64,000 nt of DNA from Symsagittifera roscoffensis (taxonomy: Eukaryota > Xenacoelomorpha > Acoela > Convolutidae). The position numbers were made by a program, and so were the translations under genes. Below, piece after piece: positions 43,888 through 54,373 of the stretch. The stretch is taken from assembly GCF_963678635.1 (NCBI RefSeq), contig NC_087067.1, positions 6,366,647-6,430,646 of the forward strand, written 5' to 3'. Positions within the stretch are counted from its first letter, which is position 1, and each line of letters begins with the position of its first letter. The notes under the pieces are model-generated. The model did no database searches. It was not told where the DNA came from and worked only from the letters and a program-made list of their open reading frames with translations.

Positions 43888-44315
43888 TAGGGGGGGGGGG
43901 GGGGGTGGGGAGGGAGCTGACGCTCAACCCTCCTCAGGGATTCGACCCCCTGCCGAGCCAAAGGGTCCCCCTTTGATACTATTCAGAAATCTATTTTTGG
44001 CCGACCGACCTTAAAAATTTTCTAAAGGAGCCTTGGGCGCCAATATATACTAACTTTGAGGGGGAGCGCGCGCCAAAAAAAACGCGATTTTTTTGTCAAC
44101 ATTTTGCAAAAAAAACCCAAAAACGGTTTTTTTGACTGTTTTTTCAAAAAACAGAAAGGCGCAGAAAATTTAGCCAAAATAGGGGCAAAACAGTGCTTTG
44201 GGAGAGCTCGAAAAATCAATTTGGTCGAACTAAAAAAAAATAAGGTCGTCAAAATGTTCAAATTTTTTTTGAAAATCAGCCCCCCCCCCTCGAGAAAATC
44301 CTCGATCCGCGCCTG
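43888..44315. mobile_element. hAT-type MITE, copy 3 (duplicate of copy 2)
   Basis: It has the same interior and the same flanks ataattag (43880-43887 and 44316-44323) as the copy at 15656, so it was copied with the segment, not inserted separately. The 5' terminal repeat is damaged and replaced by a G run (43890-43905), and the 3' end has point changes. Confidence 0.88.
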
Positions 44316-46897
44316 ATAATTAGTCAAGCTTCTGCTACTGAACGGCCCTACCGAAATTTTGATCCAGTTCTTTAAATGCCACGATAAATATTGTTTTTTT
44401 TCTAGAAGTGCAATAAAAAATATCAATAAAAATATCAATAAAAAATACTGAAAATTTTGTGTGCGGGTTTATTTTTTGTGTTTTGCTTTCAGCACTATAG
44501 TCAAATTCTTCAAAGTGTTCAAGAAGCAATTTTGATAGGCTTTGAACACTCGCTCAAATGAAAGTGCGTTTTTAACCATTTGGAAACATGTGGGTTCCTG
44601 GATTGGTCCACTAGTTGTTTATGAGAAATTTGTTTTTTTTTTATTAAAAAAAAACTGCTCCGAACTATTGTCATAGGAAGTTTACAAAAGCATACTTAAT
44701 TAATTTAGTGTCGGTTCCGATCTTGACTAAATTTTGGATTATTTATGCTGAGGTAATTTTTTAAAAAGAGAAAAGTTTGGTTTTCAAATAACAATTCTTA
44801 ACGTAAGTTTTCTAAGCCCCAATAAAAATTTTGACTCCCTGACATCAAATAAAAGTAGACTTTTTTTGCAATGTTTTTAATAATTTTCTGTTTCAAAATT
44901 GCCAAATTGCATAAATTTGCCCGCTTTACAAATACTTAACATTTTTCTGGCTGTTTTTTTGAAAATTTATTATTATTGGTTGAGTCCGATGGTCTTTTAC
45001 TTCTTCCGTAAACCGACCATGAAAATCTTTTTCGGAACTTTGATGATTTTTTTTCTTTTATTCAATGAAGATTGGCTTATCAGCAGGTGTTCGATTAGCA
45101 CGCCCATGTAAAAGAAATTCGGTTCAAGGTATTCGCTATTTATTTATTCCTATTTGATGTTCTGATCAGCGTGCATTTAGCCGAGATTTGATTAGGCAAA
45201 AAAAAATTTATATTTCCCTGATAAATCAAATGGTTTACAAAATTGTTTAAAATTTAGGCTAATTTATTTTTCAGTCTAGATGGACTTAAATAATTTTCCA
45301 ACTTACTAATTTTTTTTGCCTTTTGGGCTTTTTGCCTTTTGGGCTCAAGACGTTGTATTTGTGATAATTTGGTATAATGAGTAAAAAGACCAAAATTTGA
45401 TAGTTTATCAAATCACTTCTTGATCAGAGTTTTTTGATATCTGCTCTATGACTATTCTGTTTACCTTTTGCAAAAGATTTACGAAGAAAAAGGTAAGGAC
45501 TCGTTCAATTTAAATTTACCATTTTAAGAAAGCGTTACATCACTAATTTTCTTGATTTTCCTGAATAGTTTCTTTTTCAACTTAAAGTAACTTCAATAAA
45601 TTGACGGACCTCAAAGACCGTACAAATATCAAGCAAAATTAATTTATTAAACGCAAAAATTTTTGGTTTGTTTTGACAATATGCTAAGGGAAAAAACTTA
45701 AACCAACAAAACTTCGGATTGTTTATCATTTTTCAAATATTGGCTCCTTGATATCAAAGTTAAGTCAATTTTTTTGCAATAATTTTAATAATTTTCTGTT
45801 TCAAAATTGCCAAATTGCATAAATTTGCCCGCTTTACAAATGCTTAACATTTTTCTGGCTGTTTTTTTGAAAATTTATTATTATTGGTTCGATGGTCTTT
45901 TACTTCTTCCGTAAACCGACCATGAAAATCTTTTTCGGAACTTTGATGATTTTTTTTTCTAAAATTCAATGGCGATTGGCCTATTTATTTTTCAGTCTAA
46001 ACGGACACCCAATTTAAGCAACTTTTGCGTGCAAAAAGGCACACATGCTAGTCACTACGCACTCGTGTATAAGGCAGAAAATTAAACACTGATTGCATTC
46101 ATTCGTTTGGTTTATATAATTGCAGTAAATTTTATCTTTAGCCGATTTTCGAGCAGATTATATCATCTTTTAGAGCTTTTTTCTGTGCATTATTCTGGTC
46201 TAATTTTGCAAATTGCTTGAAACAAAACTTGAATAGTTTTCCAACTTACTAATTGTTTTGGCCTTTTGGGCTTTTTTATAATTCAGCATCAAAACATTTT
46301 AAAATGGTGTTGAAATTCAATTAGCTAACTCTAGTCAATCATATTGAAGCAAAGTAGTTTCATTTCAAGATGTTGAATTTGTGATATTTTGGCATAATAA
46401 GTAAAAAGACCGAAATTTGATAGTTTAACAATTCACATCTTGATCAGAGATTTTTGATATCTGCTCTAGGTCTACTCTGTTTACATTTTGCAAAATGTTT
46501 ACGAAGAAAATGTAACAACTCGTTCAAATGAATTTTTTGTTTTTAAGCAAACTTAATTGACGAAACGCAAAATTTATTGGTTTGTTTTGACAATGCGCCT
46601 AAGACTTAAACTTAAAAACTTAAACCAAAAAACTTAAACCAAAAAAAAAAATCGGATGGTTTATCATTTTTCTCTATGGAGTTTTTCATTCTCAGATTAT
46701 CTCGGAAACTTCTAGAGAAGAAGAGGAAGCCTGAATGTTTTTGCCCTAATAAAAGCAGTCTTATTAAGTTTATCAATTTTCATTGTGATAGCAGGCGTCA
46801 AAACTCTGTCTGGTCTTTTTTATGAGTTAAATCGTTTCCCGATTTGGAAAGAACAAGCTTGCATTTTATAGAACCGAGTACAAAACTCGATTTTTTG

Positions 46898-47100
46898 ACG
46901 AAACGGTGAAGGGTGACGAAGTAGTAACGCCTCTGCCAGTCAACCAAAAGGTCGGTTGTTCGAGCCCCACCACTTTCCGTAGTTTTTGCTCGAGTGTGAG
47001 GCACCATTGGCCAGCCCAAAAAATAGCCATAGCAAAAAATGCATTTTTATCTTAAAAAGGGACACAACTGCGGTTCTCCGTGAAGAGTTGAACAAAAAAA
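46898..47100 (+). repeat. tRNA-derived SINE-like repeat B, copy 4
   Basis: gaaacggtgaagggtgacga, then ctgccagtcaaccaaaaggt and the B box GTTCGAGCCCC are followed by the shared body cacaactgcggttctccgtg. It is the most diverged of the four copies. Confidence 0.6.
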
Positions 47101-47290
47101 GAGGGAAAACAAAAGACAATTGAGAGAAACAAAAAACGGGGAGCGTCATGGCTGAGATTTTAATTTTTTAAGTTTCTATTTCTGACTCTGGTTCGGACAT
47201 TTTAAAACGAATTTCCCTTTGTTAAAACTAACTTCCACTTGCATTTAAAGTGCTGATTTGATTGAGAAATACAGTTGGTTTTGTTGGTTT

Positions 47291-47846
47291 TCAAAACTGA
47301 ATCTATCAACTGTGAAGCGTTTTTGTCATACTTTTTTCCTAATTTTTTTTGGCTTCTTTTTTTCACGAGTCGTGATTTCATTTTGGTAAAATACTTTTGT
47401 TTCGGATTTACTTTTGAAAAGATTGGCAGCAGGTATTGTAATACCGGACATTTTGGTTATTTCTTCGGAAATTTTATTATTTCATCTTTGATTTCGATTT
47501 TATCTCTATCAGGCATTTTACGAAAACTCGAGTTTTTCTGAGTGTTGAAAATACCAGTACAGCATATCCTTTTATTTCGATAACCTAGATTTGTATTTGA
47601 TATTCCAATATCTCACTATAATTAATCCACTTGGCAGTAAAAAAAAATTGCGCGTCAATAGAAACTTCCTTGATTCAATCGTTGAAAAATGCGAGATAAC
47701 TGTCTGCACGGGTTGGGTGTGTTTTGTCTTCACAAAACGGGGCTAATTTTATATATTTTTATAACAGTTTTCGACGCAGTCACTGGAAGTTAAGCCCTCC
47801 TTTTGGACCTACTTAACAATCTCTCCCTTTCAAAAAAGTGGGGGAT
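47291..47846. other. no gene seen
   Basis: AT-rich sequence between the duplicated block and element 2. It ends with aaaaaagtgggggat, which resembles a polypurine tract. Confidence 0.5.
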
Positions 47847-48440
47847 TGTTATGTAGATTCAACTAGTCAGAAACCAGCAGAAATTTTACAATTTTACAAT
47901 TCTCAAGCATTATTTTACAATTTTTTATTGGGGTAACTTTTAGTAGATACCATACGTGGTAGGGGGGGGGGGGGAGATGGAGAGATTGTTTAGTGGATCT
48001 TCAGTTTTTGTCGGTTTTCGTCGTTAATGATTTTGGAACCTGATCTAAACTACATTTTATGATTGGATAAATTAGATATTTTACCAATGTAAAGTATTTA
48101 ATATTAACCAATCATGATCCATCTAACTAACAATCCACTTATTTGTAAGTGCTGAAATTACTTGTAATTTCAGCACCAGAGAGATTTGAATTTAACTTAG
48201 AAGTTAGTTGAACTCTCCCGAGTACTTCAGCAGCCGCAATAAACCAGTATACCCTAGATCTATTGAGCCTAGCAGAGACTAGTTAAACAACCTGAGACTA
48301 GATAGTATAAGAGTAAGATTAGGATCGGTATTAGAATAAGAAGTTGCACGAATCTATCCGGCCGAAAATAAGATAGCGTGACGAGCAGACGGTGTACCCT
48401 ATCCGAAATTACTCTATGAGTTATACACTTCGGTCCTAAC
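47847..48440 (+). repeat. candidate 5' LTR of element 2
   Basis: It begins tgttatgtagattc and ends ctaactca, giving TG...CA termini over 594 bp. It has aataaa near 48238 and a perfect palindrome at 48149-48176. A candidate primer-binding site follows two bases after the end. Against this, a polypurine-like run lies just before it, which normally precedes a 3' LTR, and the partner LTR is not in the window. Confidence 0.4.
48149..48176. promoter_or_regulatory. perfect 13-bp inverted repeat
   Basis: gtgctgaaattac and gtaatttcagcac are perfect inverse complements separated by tt. It lies about 60 bp before an aataaa in the candidate LTR. It could be a hairpin or a binding site; no function is known to me. 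Confidence 0.7.
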
Positions 48441-48442
48441 TC

Positions 48443-48460
48443 ATCTGGTGCGACCATAAG
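48443..48460 (+). promoter_or_regulatory. candidate primer-binding site
   Basis: tggtgcgaccataagtct starts with TGG, the complement of a tRNA CCA end, two bases after the proposed LTR end. The following ctcgaac resembles the complement of a tRNA T-loop. I could not match it to a specific tRNA. Confidence 0.3.
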
Positions 48461-48530
48461 TCTCGAACAAGACCTTAATAGCTTAGAATTAACCAATAAT
48501 AGATTAGAATTTAGACAAAACATTTACAAA

Positions 48531-48764
48531 ATGTTATACGACGATAATTTAATCGAAATGTCTCTACGACTCAATAGATCAGAACCAATATTCCGAACGA
48601 TAACAGAACTACCCGGAATTGGAAGAAGACCTCGAACCAGAGACGACATACGACAAAGTAGAAACTTACCATATAGTTATATGATAGTTCGGCAAAAGCC
48701 AGAACAAACTTTTGTATTTAGAATACTACTAGCAATGAATTTAGATTTTCATTTGCAAACATAA
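48531..48764 (+). CDS. small ORF in the element 2 leader, unknown
   Basis: This 77-codon frame is open further upstream to about 48417. Composition looks protein-like (MLYDDNLIEMSLRLNRSEPI, then TELPGIGRRPRTRDDIRQ), but I recognise no domain. If it is a real gene, the proposed LTR end and primer-binding site at 48440 would be in doubt. Confidence 0.25.
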   Translation: MLYDDNLIEMSLRLNRSEPIFRTITELPGIGRRPRTRDDIRQSRNLPYSYMIVRQKPEQTFVFRILLAMNLDFHLQT

Positions 48765-49692
48765 AATTTTGAAGTCAATCTTCAAAATCATTTCAGGCGC
48801 TAAACAAAATTATTAATATACAATAAAGATTGATAAAAAGATCTCAGATCGTTTTCCTAAATTCTGCAGTAATATACAAAACATGTTTGAAAAATATTTA
48901 TTGAAAAATCAAAATAAAAATTAGTAGCATGACAATAAATGGTTAGTAATCATAAATCATCCTGTTGTTCCAGCTTCATCACCTAAACATAACAGCATTC
49001 ATAAGCTCACTAATATCATAAAAACACTAAATCTTTTCCTTACACAAATTTAAATCATTTTAAAACTTAAATTCACTTAATTTTAAAATCAGATCATCAA
49101 GGCTTATCCTTGGATCTTAAATCATTTTCTATTTAATTAAATTTAAAACTTGATCATCAAGGCCTATCCTTGGATCAAAAAGAACAACTTTGTTCTCCCC
49201 CACCCACTTAACTAGTGTCTAACGACCTCAAACGTCGATTCACTATCCAACCCTTTCTAAAAACCCAGGACTAATAGAAATTTTTAAACAAAACTAATCA
49301 TTCAAATTAGGATAAACAGTGAAGAACTTCGGTTATTCATCCTTCACTTGATCCCCCCTCTTACCAGACCCAGGATAAATCTTAGACTTAGTAAGTTTAA
49401 AATAGTATCTAACGAACTACTCGCGTTCTAATTATACCTGAACCTTGTGGATCGATTTACTATTCTCCAACCCTTGAACACAATCACTACCCCTAAGTAA
49501 GATTAAGTAAGTTAACACCTTAGCTTATACTAGCCACGAGAAAGTAAAAAATCATTCTTCGGAATAGATATACTTTTCTCTCCAACCCTGAACAAATAGA
49601 CCCAGGTTAAGCTAACCAAAAATCGTAAGGACTAACAGTTTAAGCAAATAGAAATCATTTAACAACCTTTTGCACCCGTCATCCTAAACCTT
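48765..49692 (+). other. element 2 leader, no gene
   Basis: Non-coding, with repeated phrases: gatcatcaaggc(t/c)tatccttggatc occurs at about 49093 and 49152, and variants of attcactatccaaccct recur near 49230, 49450 and 49570. The repetition may reflect RNA structure or packaging signals. Confidence 0.5.
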
Positions 49693-50160
49693 ATGTCATT
49701 TAAAAACCTAGGAAATAAACAAACAATCGTTTTACACAATTGTGAAATAGATAACAAAAAATACGACCTTGTAATCACACCTCATACACAAACAGTTGGA
49801 TACATTCGAACAAAACGACAAACACTAAAGAGAAAAATAATAACTAAACAAAGACAAATAACACGAAAAAGATTTTCAAAAAATCGAAACGCATTTTCAG
49901 AATCAGAAACCAACAGTTTAGACGAACTTTATAAACTAAAAGAATCAATAGATAAAAATTGCCCAATTCACGATCAATTATATTTCTCTGACTCAGAAAC
50001 AACTTCAAATTCATCAAAAAGAGGAAAAAGAAGAATAAAAAAGCAGTATAAACACAAACCAGTACATTTATACAATTGGAATCAACCAATTAGACACATT
50101 GATAATTACATAATAACAGTCATCGAACAAAAAAATGAGCTCAACGCACACCCCAGGTGA
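49693..50160 (+). CDS. small basic ORF before Gag, element 2
   Basis: 155 codons, Lys/Arg-rich in the middle (RQTLKRKIITKQRQITRKRF) with a second basic patch KRGKRRIKKQYKHKP. It overlaps the Gag start by 26 nt in another frame. There is no recognised domain. The basic patches suggest nucleic-acid binding or nuclear targeting, which is inference. An alternative is that it is the N-terminal part of Gag joined by frameshift. Confidence 0.55.
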   Translation: MSFKNLGNKQTIVLHNCEIDNKKYDLVITPHTQTVGYIRTKRQTLKRKIITKQRQITRKRFSKNRNAFSESETNSLDELYKLKESIDKNCPIHDQLYFSDSETTSNSSKRGKRRIKKQYKHKPVHLYNWNQPIRHIDNYIITVIEQKNELNAHPR

Positions 50161-53100
50161 AGAAAGTCCAGATGATGATGATATCTTCCCCTTTATAGTA
50201 GATGCAACCACTGATAGAGGACAGCATATATTTTGCAAAAATTTACTTTTAAATTTATTTGAACCCGGAATCAGTCCATGTAAAACAGAGTTCCCAGATG
50301 TAAAAATCAAAAGACAAATTATCGATCACTATCTAAAAGATATATGTAACCTAACACAACAATACGGAATCTACTCCATAGAATTCAGCTCACCAAATCA
50401 GAATCACAGTAAATATATAATTCAAACAGACGACCTTGATTTAGAATTTTCAAAAGTATTCTCAGAATATATAAAAAGCATCCAATATCATAACTCACAA
50501 AGAGCAAACTCCATATTCACTAATGAAGTTTTTGCAATAATATATAGTTATATCTCGATATTAGAAAACGAAATCCAAATACCAAATGTCTCACCGACAG
50601 AAACATCGAAACATATAAGAGTACGACATGAAATCACACTACTCTCTAGTTTTCTAAATATCATTAAAGAAAATTTCACGAAAGATGAAGTTTCACAACA
50701 TACAAAACATGACTTACAAAAAATTTTGGCATGGTTCATAATAGATTATTTCATACACAATATTGATTTAATTTCACAAGCAAGAAAAAATTTTAGACCC
50801 CAAAACTCAAACGATGATACTGCTATCACAGAACAATCAGACTATGTTTGGGACCCCGAATGGTCTCATCCTGCATTTATCAACTTCCCACAATCAATCT
50901 CAAGCCAAGCAATAAGTACGATATCTTATATAAGAGATTATGTAAGAGTAATACCATTAACCATTGATGCAACACCATTAAACTATAATACATTTTTACC
51001 CGATATGCAAAATAATAGTTTAAACTCTACAGTCATACACAATGAAAACCTCAATGGAACTAGGAATCTTACTCAACAAGATATCCAGACACCATCACAC
51101 TTCATAAATGAAGAAATCGTACACACAACAACTACACAACAAAGTATTTCACCAATACGTCCAAACTTAACAACACCAAGAAATACAAACCCTTCACAAA
51201 CACAGGTAACCTTACAATCAACCGTTAAACCTTCGGTTGCCCCAAAATATTCACACATGGATTACCAAACATACAGACCCATGACAATACCGCCAAAAAC
51301 ACGCAAAACGTTCACTAGAAACAATTTTGCAGACCATAATTATAATTACACACATCCATCAAAAACAAATTATCAACCACGAAAAAATTTTAGTAATTAT
51401 ACAAGATCTCGAAACTGGGATAACTCAATGGCACCACCTAATTCAGTAAATTTCCAAACAAATTTACATCCTCCACAGGATCGTAGTGAAAATTATCCAT
51501 TTTTTCAGCAAAATAAAAATAAAAAACAAACATCTTATCAAATGGATTACTTATCCTCAGATGATGATTTCTTACAACCAGATATATTTGCACCCTATAA
51601 TCAAGAATATCGTGGACAAGGAATACAGAAACCACATACATATCATAGAATTTTTTCTCCACAACCAATAGATACACAAAATCAACAACCAATTCAGCAA
51701 CAAAACCCAATTAATACACAATCTTTTCAACCAATTCAGCAACAAAACCCAATGATTGCAAACTCGTACCAACCAACACAAATGCAAAATGAAATACCAC
51801 TCCCATATTATCTTCAACAACACGAAATAACAAGAAATCAACTTTCAAATTTTTCCCAAATGCCAAATGCAGCAGAATCATTACAAATGACAATGAATCC
51901 ATACCTTATGGGTGGATCATCAATAACATCAAATAAACCTTTAATGGTATTCACAGGAACAGACCCTGAATATTCTGTAGAAGACTATTTAAATGCAGTA
52001 ACAGCAAATTTGGTTTTAAATATAGGACCTGAACCAATTAATACGCCACTACATCAAAACTGGATACATCGACGCACAGCGTTGATACAAACAACTTTAG
52101 ATGGCGCAGCCCAAAAATGGTTTTCAGTATTGCCTCTAGAAATAAAATCAAATTGGAAAAGGTTCACACAAGAATTTTCAAAAATGTTTGACTCCGAAAG
52201 AAACAAACAACAACAAAGAGTTTTATGTAATGAAATTCGCAGATTACCAAACGAAACCATCAAGCAATTAGCAGTACGAATCGAAACACTAGTTCGAAAA
52301 GCATATTCATTAAATACACATGACTATAAAAACACAAAGATGACAGAAATTTTAATGATGACCTTAACACCACAATTAAGGAAAATAGCAATAAAAAAGA
52401 GAGCATCCCATCCTTCTTCAATTCGAGAACCCGATTTAGATTTTCGAAAACTAGTAGACAAACTAGAACAAGCAGAAATCACAATGAAACTCGAAGAAAC
52501 GGAAAATCTGAAATTACAATACGTTCACAGAATTGAAACAGCTTCCACAAATATAAACAATATACAGGAATCAGATACAGACCTCGTTGAAAAAATCACT
52601 GAAATACTCAATATTTACGAAAAACACCCAAACTTTAAAGGCAAACCATCTTTCAAAAAATTATGTAATTATTGCCGACGATACGGACATAGTATATCTG
52701 AATGTAGACAAAAACAGCAAGATAATCAAAATAAACCTCAAAAATACAAAGAACCAAATAAGTCATTCTATCAATATATGAAGAAAGATCAAAATCTACC
52801 GAACAAAAATGTATACAGCAACAATAGTTCAGGAAAACCACTCCCGAACAATACAAATTATTCAAGAAACCAATCACCACATAACTCAAGTTATAGAGGA
52901 AGATCGCCAGAACGAAGAAATACACAAAATTCGTCACAAAATCACTACAATAGACCAAATAATAGAAACTACAATTCCAGATCTAATTCAAACACACAAT
53001 TTGTTTCTAGATCTAATTCCCAATCAAGAAATAGATACTATCCAAACAATTATTCACGAAACTCATCATATAATAGAAATAGAAACTATTCCAATAATCG

Positions 53101-54373
53101 AAATAGAAGCTATTCCAACAACCGAAATCAGTATTATCCAAACAATCGATCAAGAAATAACTCATATAATAGATCAAACGGTTATTATCAAAATAGATCA
53201 CGAAATAATTCACAAAATCGACACTCAAGTTATAATAATCGTTATAGAAATTATTCCCAATCACCACACCGGAATAATAATCACTATAATAATTCTAATA
53301 ATCGCCACAGAAGTAGTACACCTAAACATCAAAGACATATTAATCAAGTACAATCTAATCCAGAAACAACATCAGACCCTCCAGGTATTGATGACACAGT
53401 AACTGATACGTTACAACTCAATCAAATAAACTGTGGAACATCAGATTCAGAAAGCGACGCAGAAAACACTCTCTCCATCAATATGATAAAAGTCGAAAAT
53501 GACTATGAACCTGTTATATATGAACAACCTTTTTCATCACACATATATGAGAATCAATCAGAATTTTTTCACAATTATTATACTAAACCCATACATTCCA
53601 CACCAACGACGAAAGAAAATAATGGAATTAACACTACAAATCAACCCACTGAAAATGACAAAACAAAATGCTTGAATACAAATCACATCTATCAAAATAT
53701 ACAAAAACAACAACCCAAAGAAAAAATTTGGCCAATACCATTTCTCTTAGAAAGTCCAAAAAACAAAGAATTTCAACCACCAGATCTTGAAATTGATTTT
53801 TTAATTGATTCAGGAGCAGAATCAAATATAATAAACATTCCCACATGGAATGAAATAAAAACCTTACACCCAAAGCTAACACCTCTTGAAACCTCCAGCA
53901 AACTAGCAACAGCACAAGGATCAACATTAATAAACTACGGAAAAATTCAATTATTTCTTCTCCCCACAAGAACAATGGAGCAAAACAAAATTTTAACCAA
54001 ACCATTTAAACAAATATTCCATATCACTGATATTAAACACAATATCATTGGAATACCATTTATCTCTAAATATATACCAACAATCAACATCTTGAATAGT
54101 AAAATATTAATCAAAGATAAATATACAAAAACAAAAGACACATCCCTAACATTTTTTCAAAGATTAAATAAACAACCACCATTCTTTTCAAAATTTTACC
54201 CAATATATAACCAACAAAGAAAACACTTGAAACCACTATCAGGAAACATCTATAATTTTTCAATCAAACAAGTTCACCAATATGATAAAAAACAAAACAA
54301 ACAAAATTTTATATGTCAGATTTTGAATTCAAACCTATTCATAAGTTTTTCAAAATCACAATCTCATCAATAA
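50135..54373 (+). CDS. gag: Gag-protease of element 2
   Basis: 1,412 residues. The N-terminal 600 residues are poorly conserved and Asn/Gln/Thr-rich with a repeated PIQQQNP motif. The capsid-like Gag domain lies at about 600-800 (VFTGTDPEYSVEDYLNAVTA, LDGAAQKWFSVLP, EFSKMFDSE). A CX2CX4HX4C knuckle, CNYCRRYGHSISEC, begins at residue 844, followed to about 1080 by an Asn/Arg/Ser/Tyr-rich low-complexity tail likely to bind RNA. The retropepsin active site LIDSGAE has its Asp at residue 1225. Having protease in the Gag frame with RT in the -1 frame is a known layout in some retroelements. No internal stop is present, unlike pol. Confidence 0.9.
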   Translation: MSSTHTPGEESPDDDDIFPFIVDATTDRGQHIFCKNLLLNLFEPGISPCKTEFPDVKIKRQIIDHYLKDICNLTQQYGIYSIEFSSPNQNHSKYIIQTDDLDLEFSKVFSEYIKSIQYHNSQRANSIFTNEVFAIIYSYISILENEIQIPNVSPTETSKHIRVRHEITLLSSFLNIIKENFTKDEVSQHTKHDLQKILAWFIIDYFIHNIDLISQARKNFRPQNSNDDTAITEQSDYVWDPEWSHPAFINFPQSISSQAISTISYIRDYVRVIPLTIDATPLNYNTFLPDMQNNSLNSTVIHNENLNGTRNLTQQDIQTPSHFINEEIVHTTTTQQSISPIRPNLTTPRNTNPSQTQVTLQSTVKPSVAPKYSHMDYQTYRPMTIPPKTRKTFTRNNFADHNYNYTHPSKTNYQPRKNFSNYTRSRNWDNSMAPPNSVNFQTNLHPPQDRSENYPFFQQNKNKKQTSYQMDYLSSDDDFLQPDIFAPYNQEYRGQGIQKPHTYHRIFSPQPIDTQNQQPIQQQNPINTQSFQPIQQQNPMIANSYQPTQMQNEIPLPYYLQQHEITRNQLSNFSQMPNAAESLQMTMNPYLMGGSSITSNKPLMVFTGTDPEYSVEDYLNAVTANLVLNIGPEPINTPLHQNWIHRRTALIQTTLDGAAQKWFSVLPLEIKSNWKRFTQEFSKMFDSERNKQQQRVLCNEIRRLPNETIKQLAVRIETLVRKAYSLNTHDYKNTKMTEILMMTLTPQLRKIAIKKRASHPSSIREPDLDFRKLVDKLEQAEITMKLEETENLKLQYVHRIETASTNINNIQESDTDLVEKITEILNIYEKHPNFKGKPSFKKLCNYCRRYGHSISECRQKQQDNQNKPQKYKEPNKSFYQYMKKDQNLPNKNVYSNNSSGKPLPNNTNYSRNQSPHNSSYRGRSPERRNTQNSSQNHYNRPNNRNYNSRSNSNTQFVSRSNSQSRNRYYPNNYSRNSSYNRNRNYSNNRNRSYSNNRNQYYPNNRSRNNSYNRSNGYYQNRSRNNSQNRHSSYNNRYRNYSQSPHRNNNHYNNSNNRHRSSTPKHQRHINQVQSNPETTSDPPGIDDTVTDTLQLNQINCGTSDSESDAENTLSINMIKVENDYEPVIYEQPFSSHIYENQSEFFHNYYTKPIHSTPTTKENNGINTTNQPTENDKTKCLNTNHIYQNIQKQQPKEKIWPIPFLLESPKNKEFQPPDLEIDFLIDSGAESNIINIPTWNEIKTLHPKLTPLETSSKLATAQGSTLINYGKIQLFLLPTRTMEQNKILTKPFKQIFHITDIKHNIIGIPFISKYIPTINILNSKILIKDKYTKTKDTSLTFFQRLNKQPPFFSKFYPIYNQQRKHLKPLSGNIYNFSIKQVHQYDKKQNKQNFICQILNSNLFISFSKSQSHQ
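54304..54310 (+). promoter_or_regulatory. candidate -1 ribosomal frameshift site
   Basis: The Gag frame reads caa aat ttt ata here, so the heptamer is A AAT TTT, the X XXY YYZ form. It sits at the start of the 61-nt Gag/Pol overlap, and the -1 frame continues directly into Pol. An 11-bp stem (54344-54354 with 54378-54388) lies downstream, but 33 nt away, farther than the usual 5-9 nt. Confidence 0.6.

Larger units (their letters stand above)
40857..47290. repeat. segmental duplication, copy 2
   Basis: It begins ataaaattgagctgaaacat and tracks 12841 onward through 45730. It then repeats the 45760-45970 segment and resumes the block at 46240-47290 (compare 17040-18170). Differences from copy 1 are the extra 196 bp at 40918-41113, a deletion near 45340 and rearrangement at 45730. 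The shared MITE and flanks show the duplication happened after that MITE insertion. Confidence 0.85.

Noticed and set aside
43890-43906. G run as a G-quadruplex regulatory site
   Set aside because: It replaces the damaged end of a MITE copy and similar G runs elsewhere (47957-47970) look like slippage or sequencing effects.
47275-47541. 88-codon Phe-rich ORF after the duplicated block
   Set aside because: Low-complexity hydrophobic frame in AT-rich sequence, no neighbour, no splice or domain support.
52809-53402. 197-codon Ile/Thr-rich frame overlapping Gag
   Set aside because: Shadow of the low-complexity Asn/Arg/Ser region of Gag in another frame.
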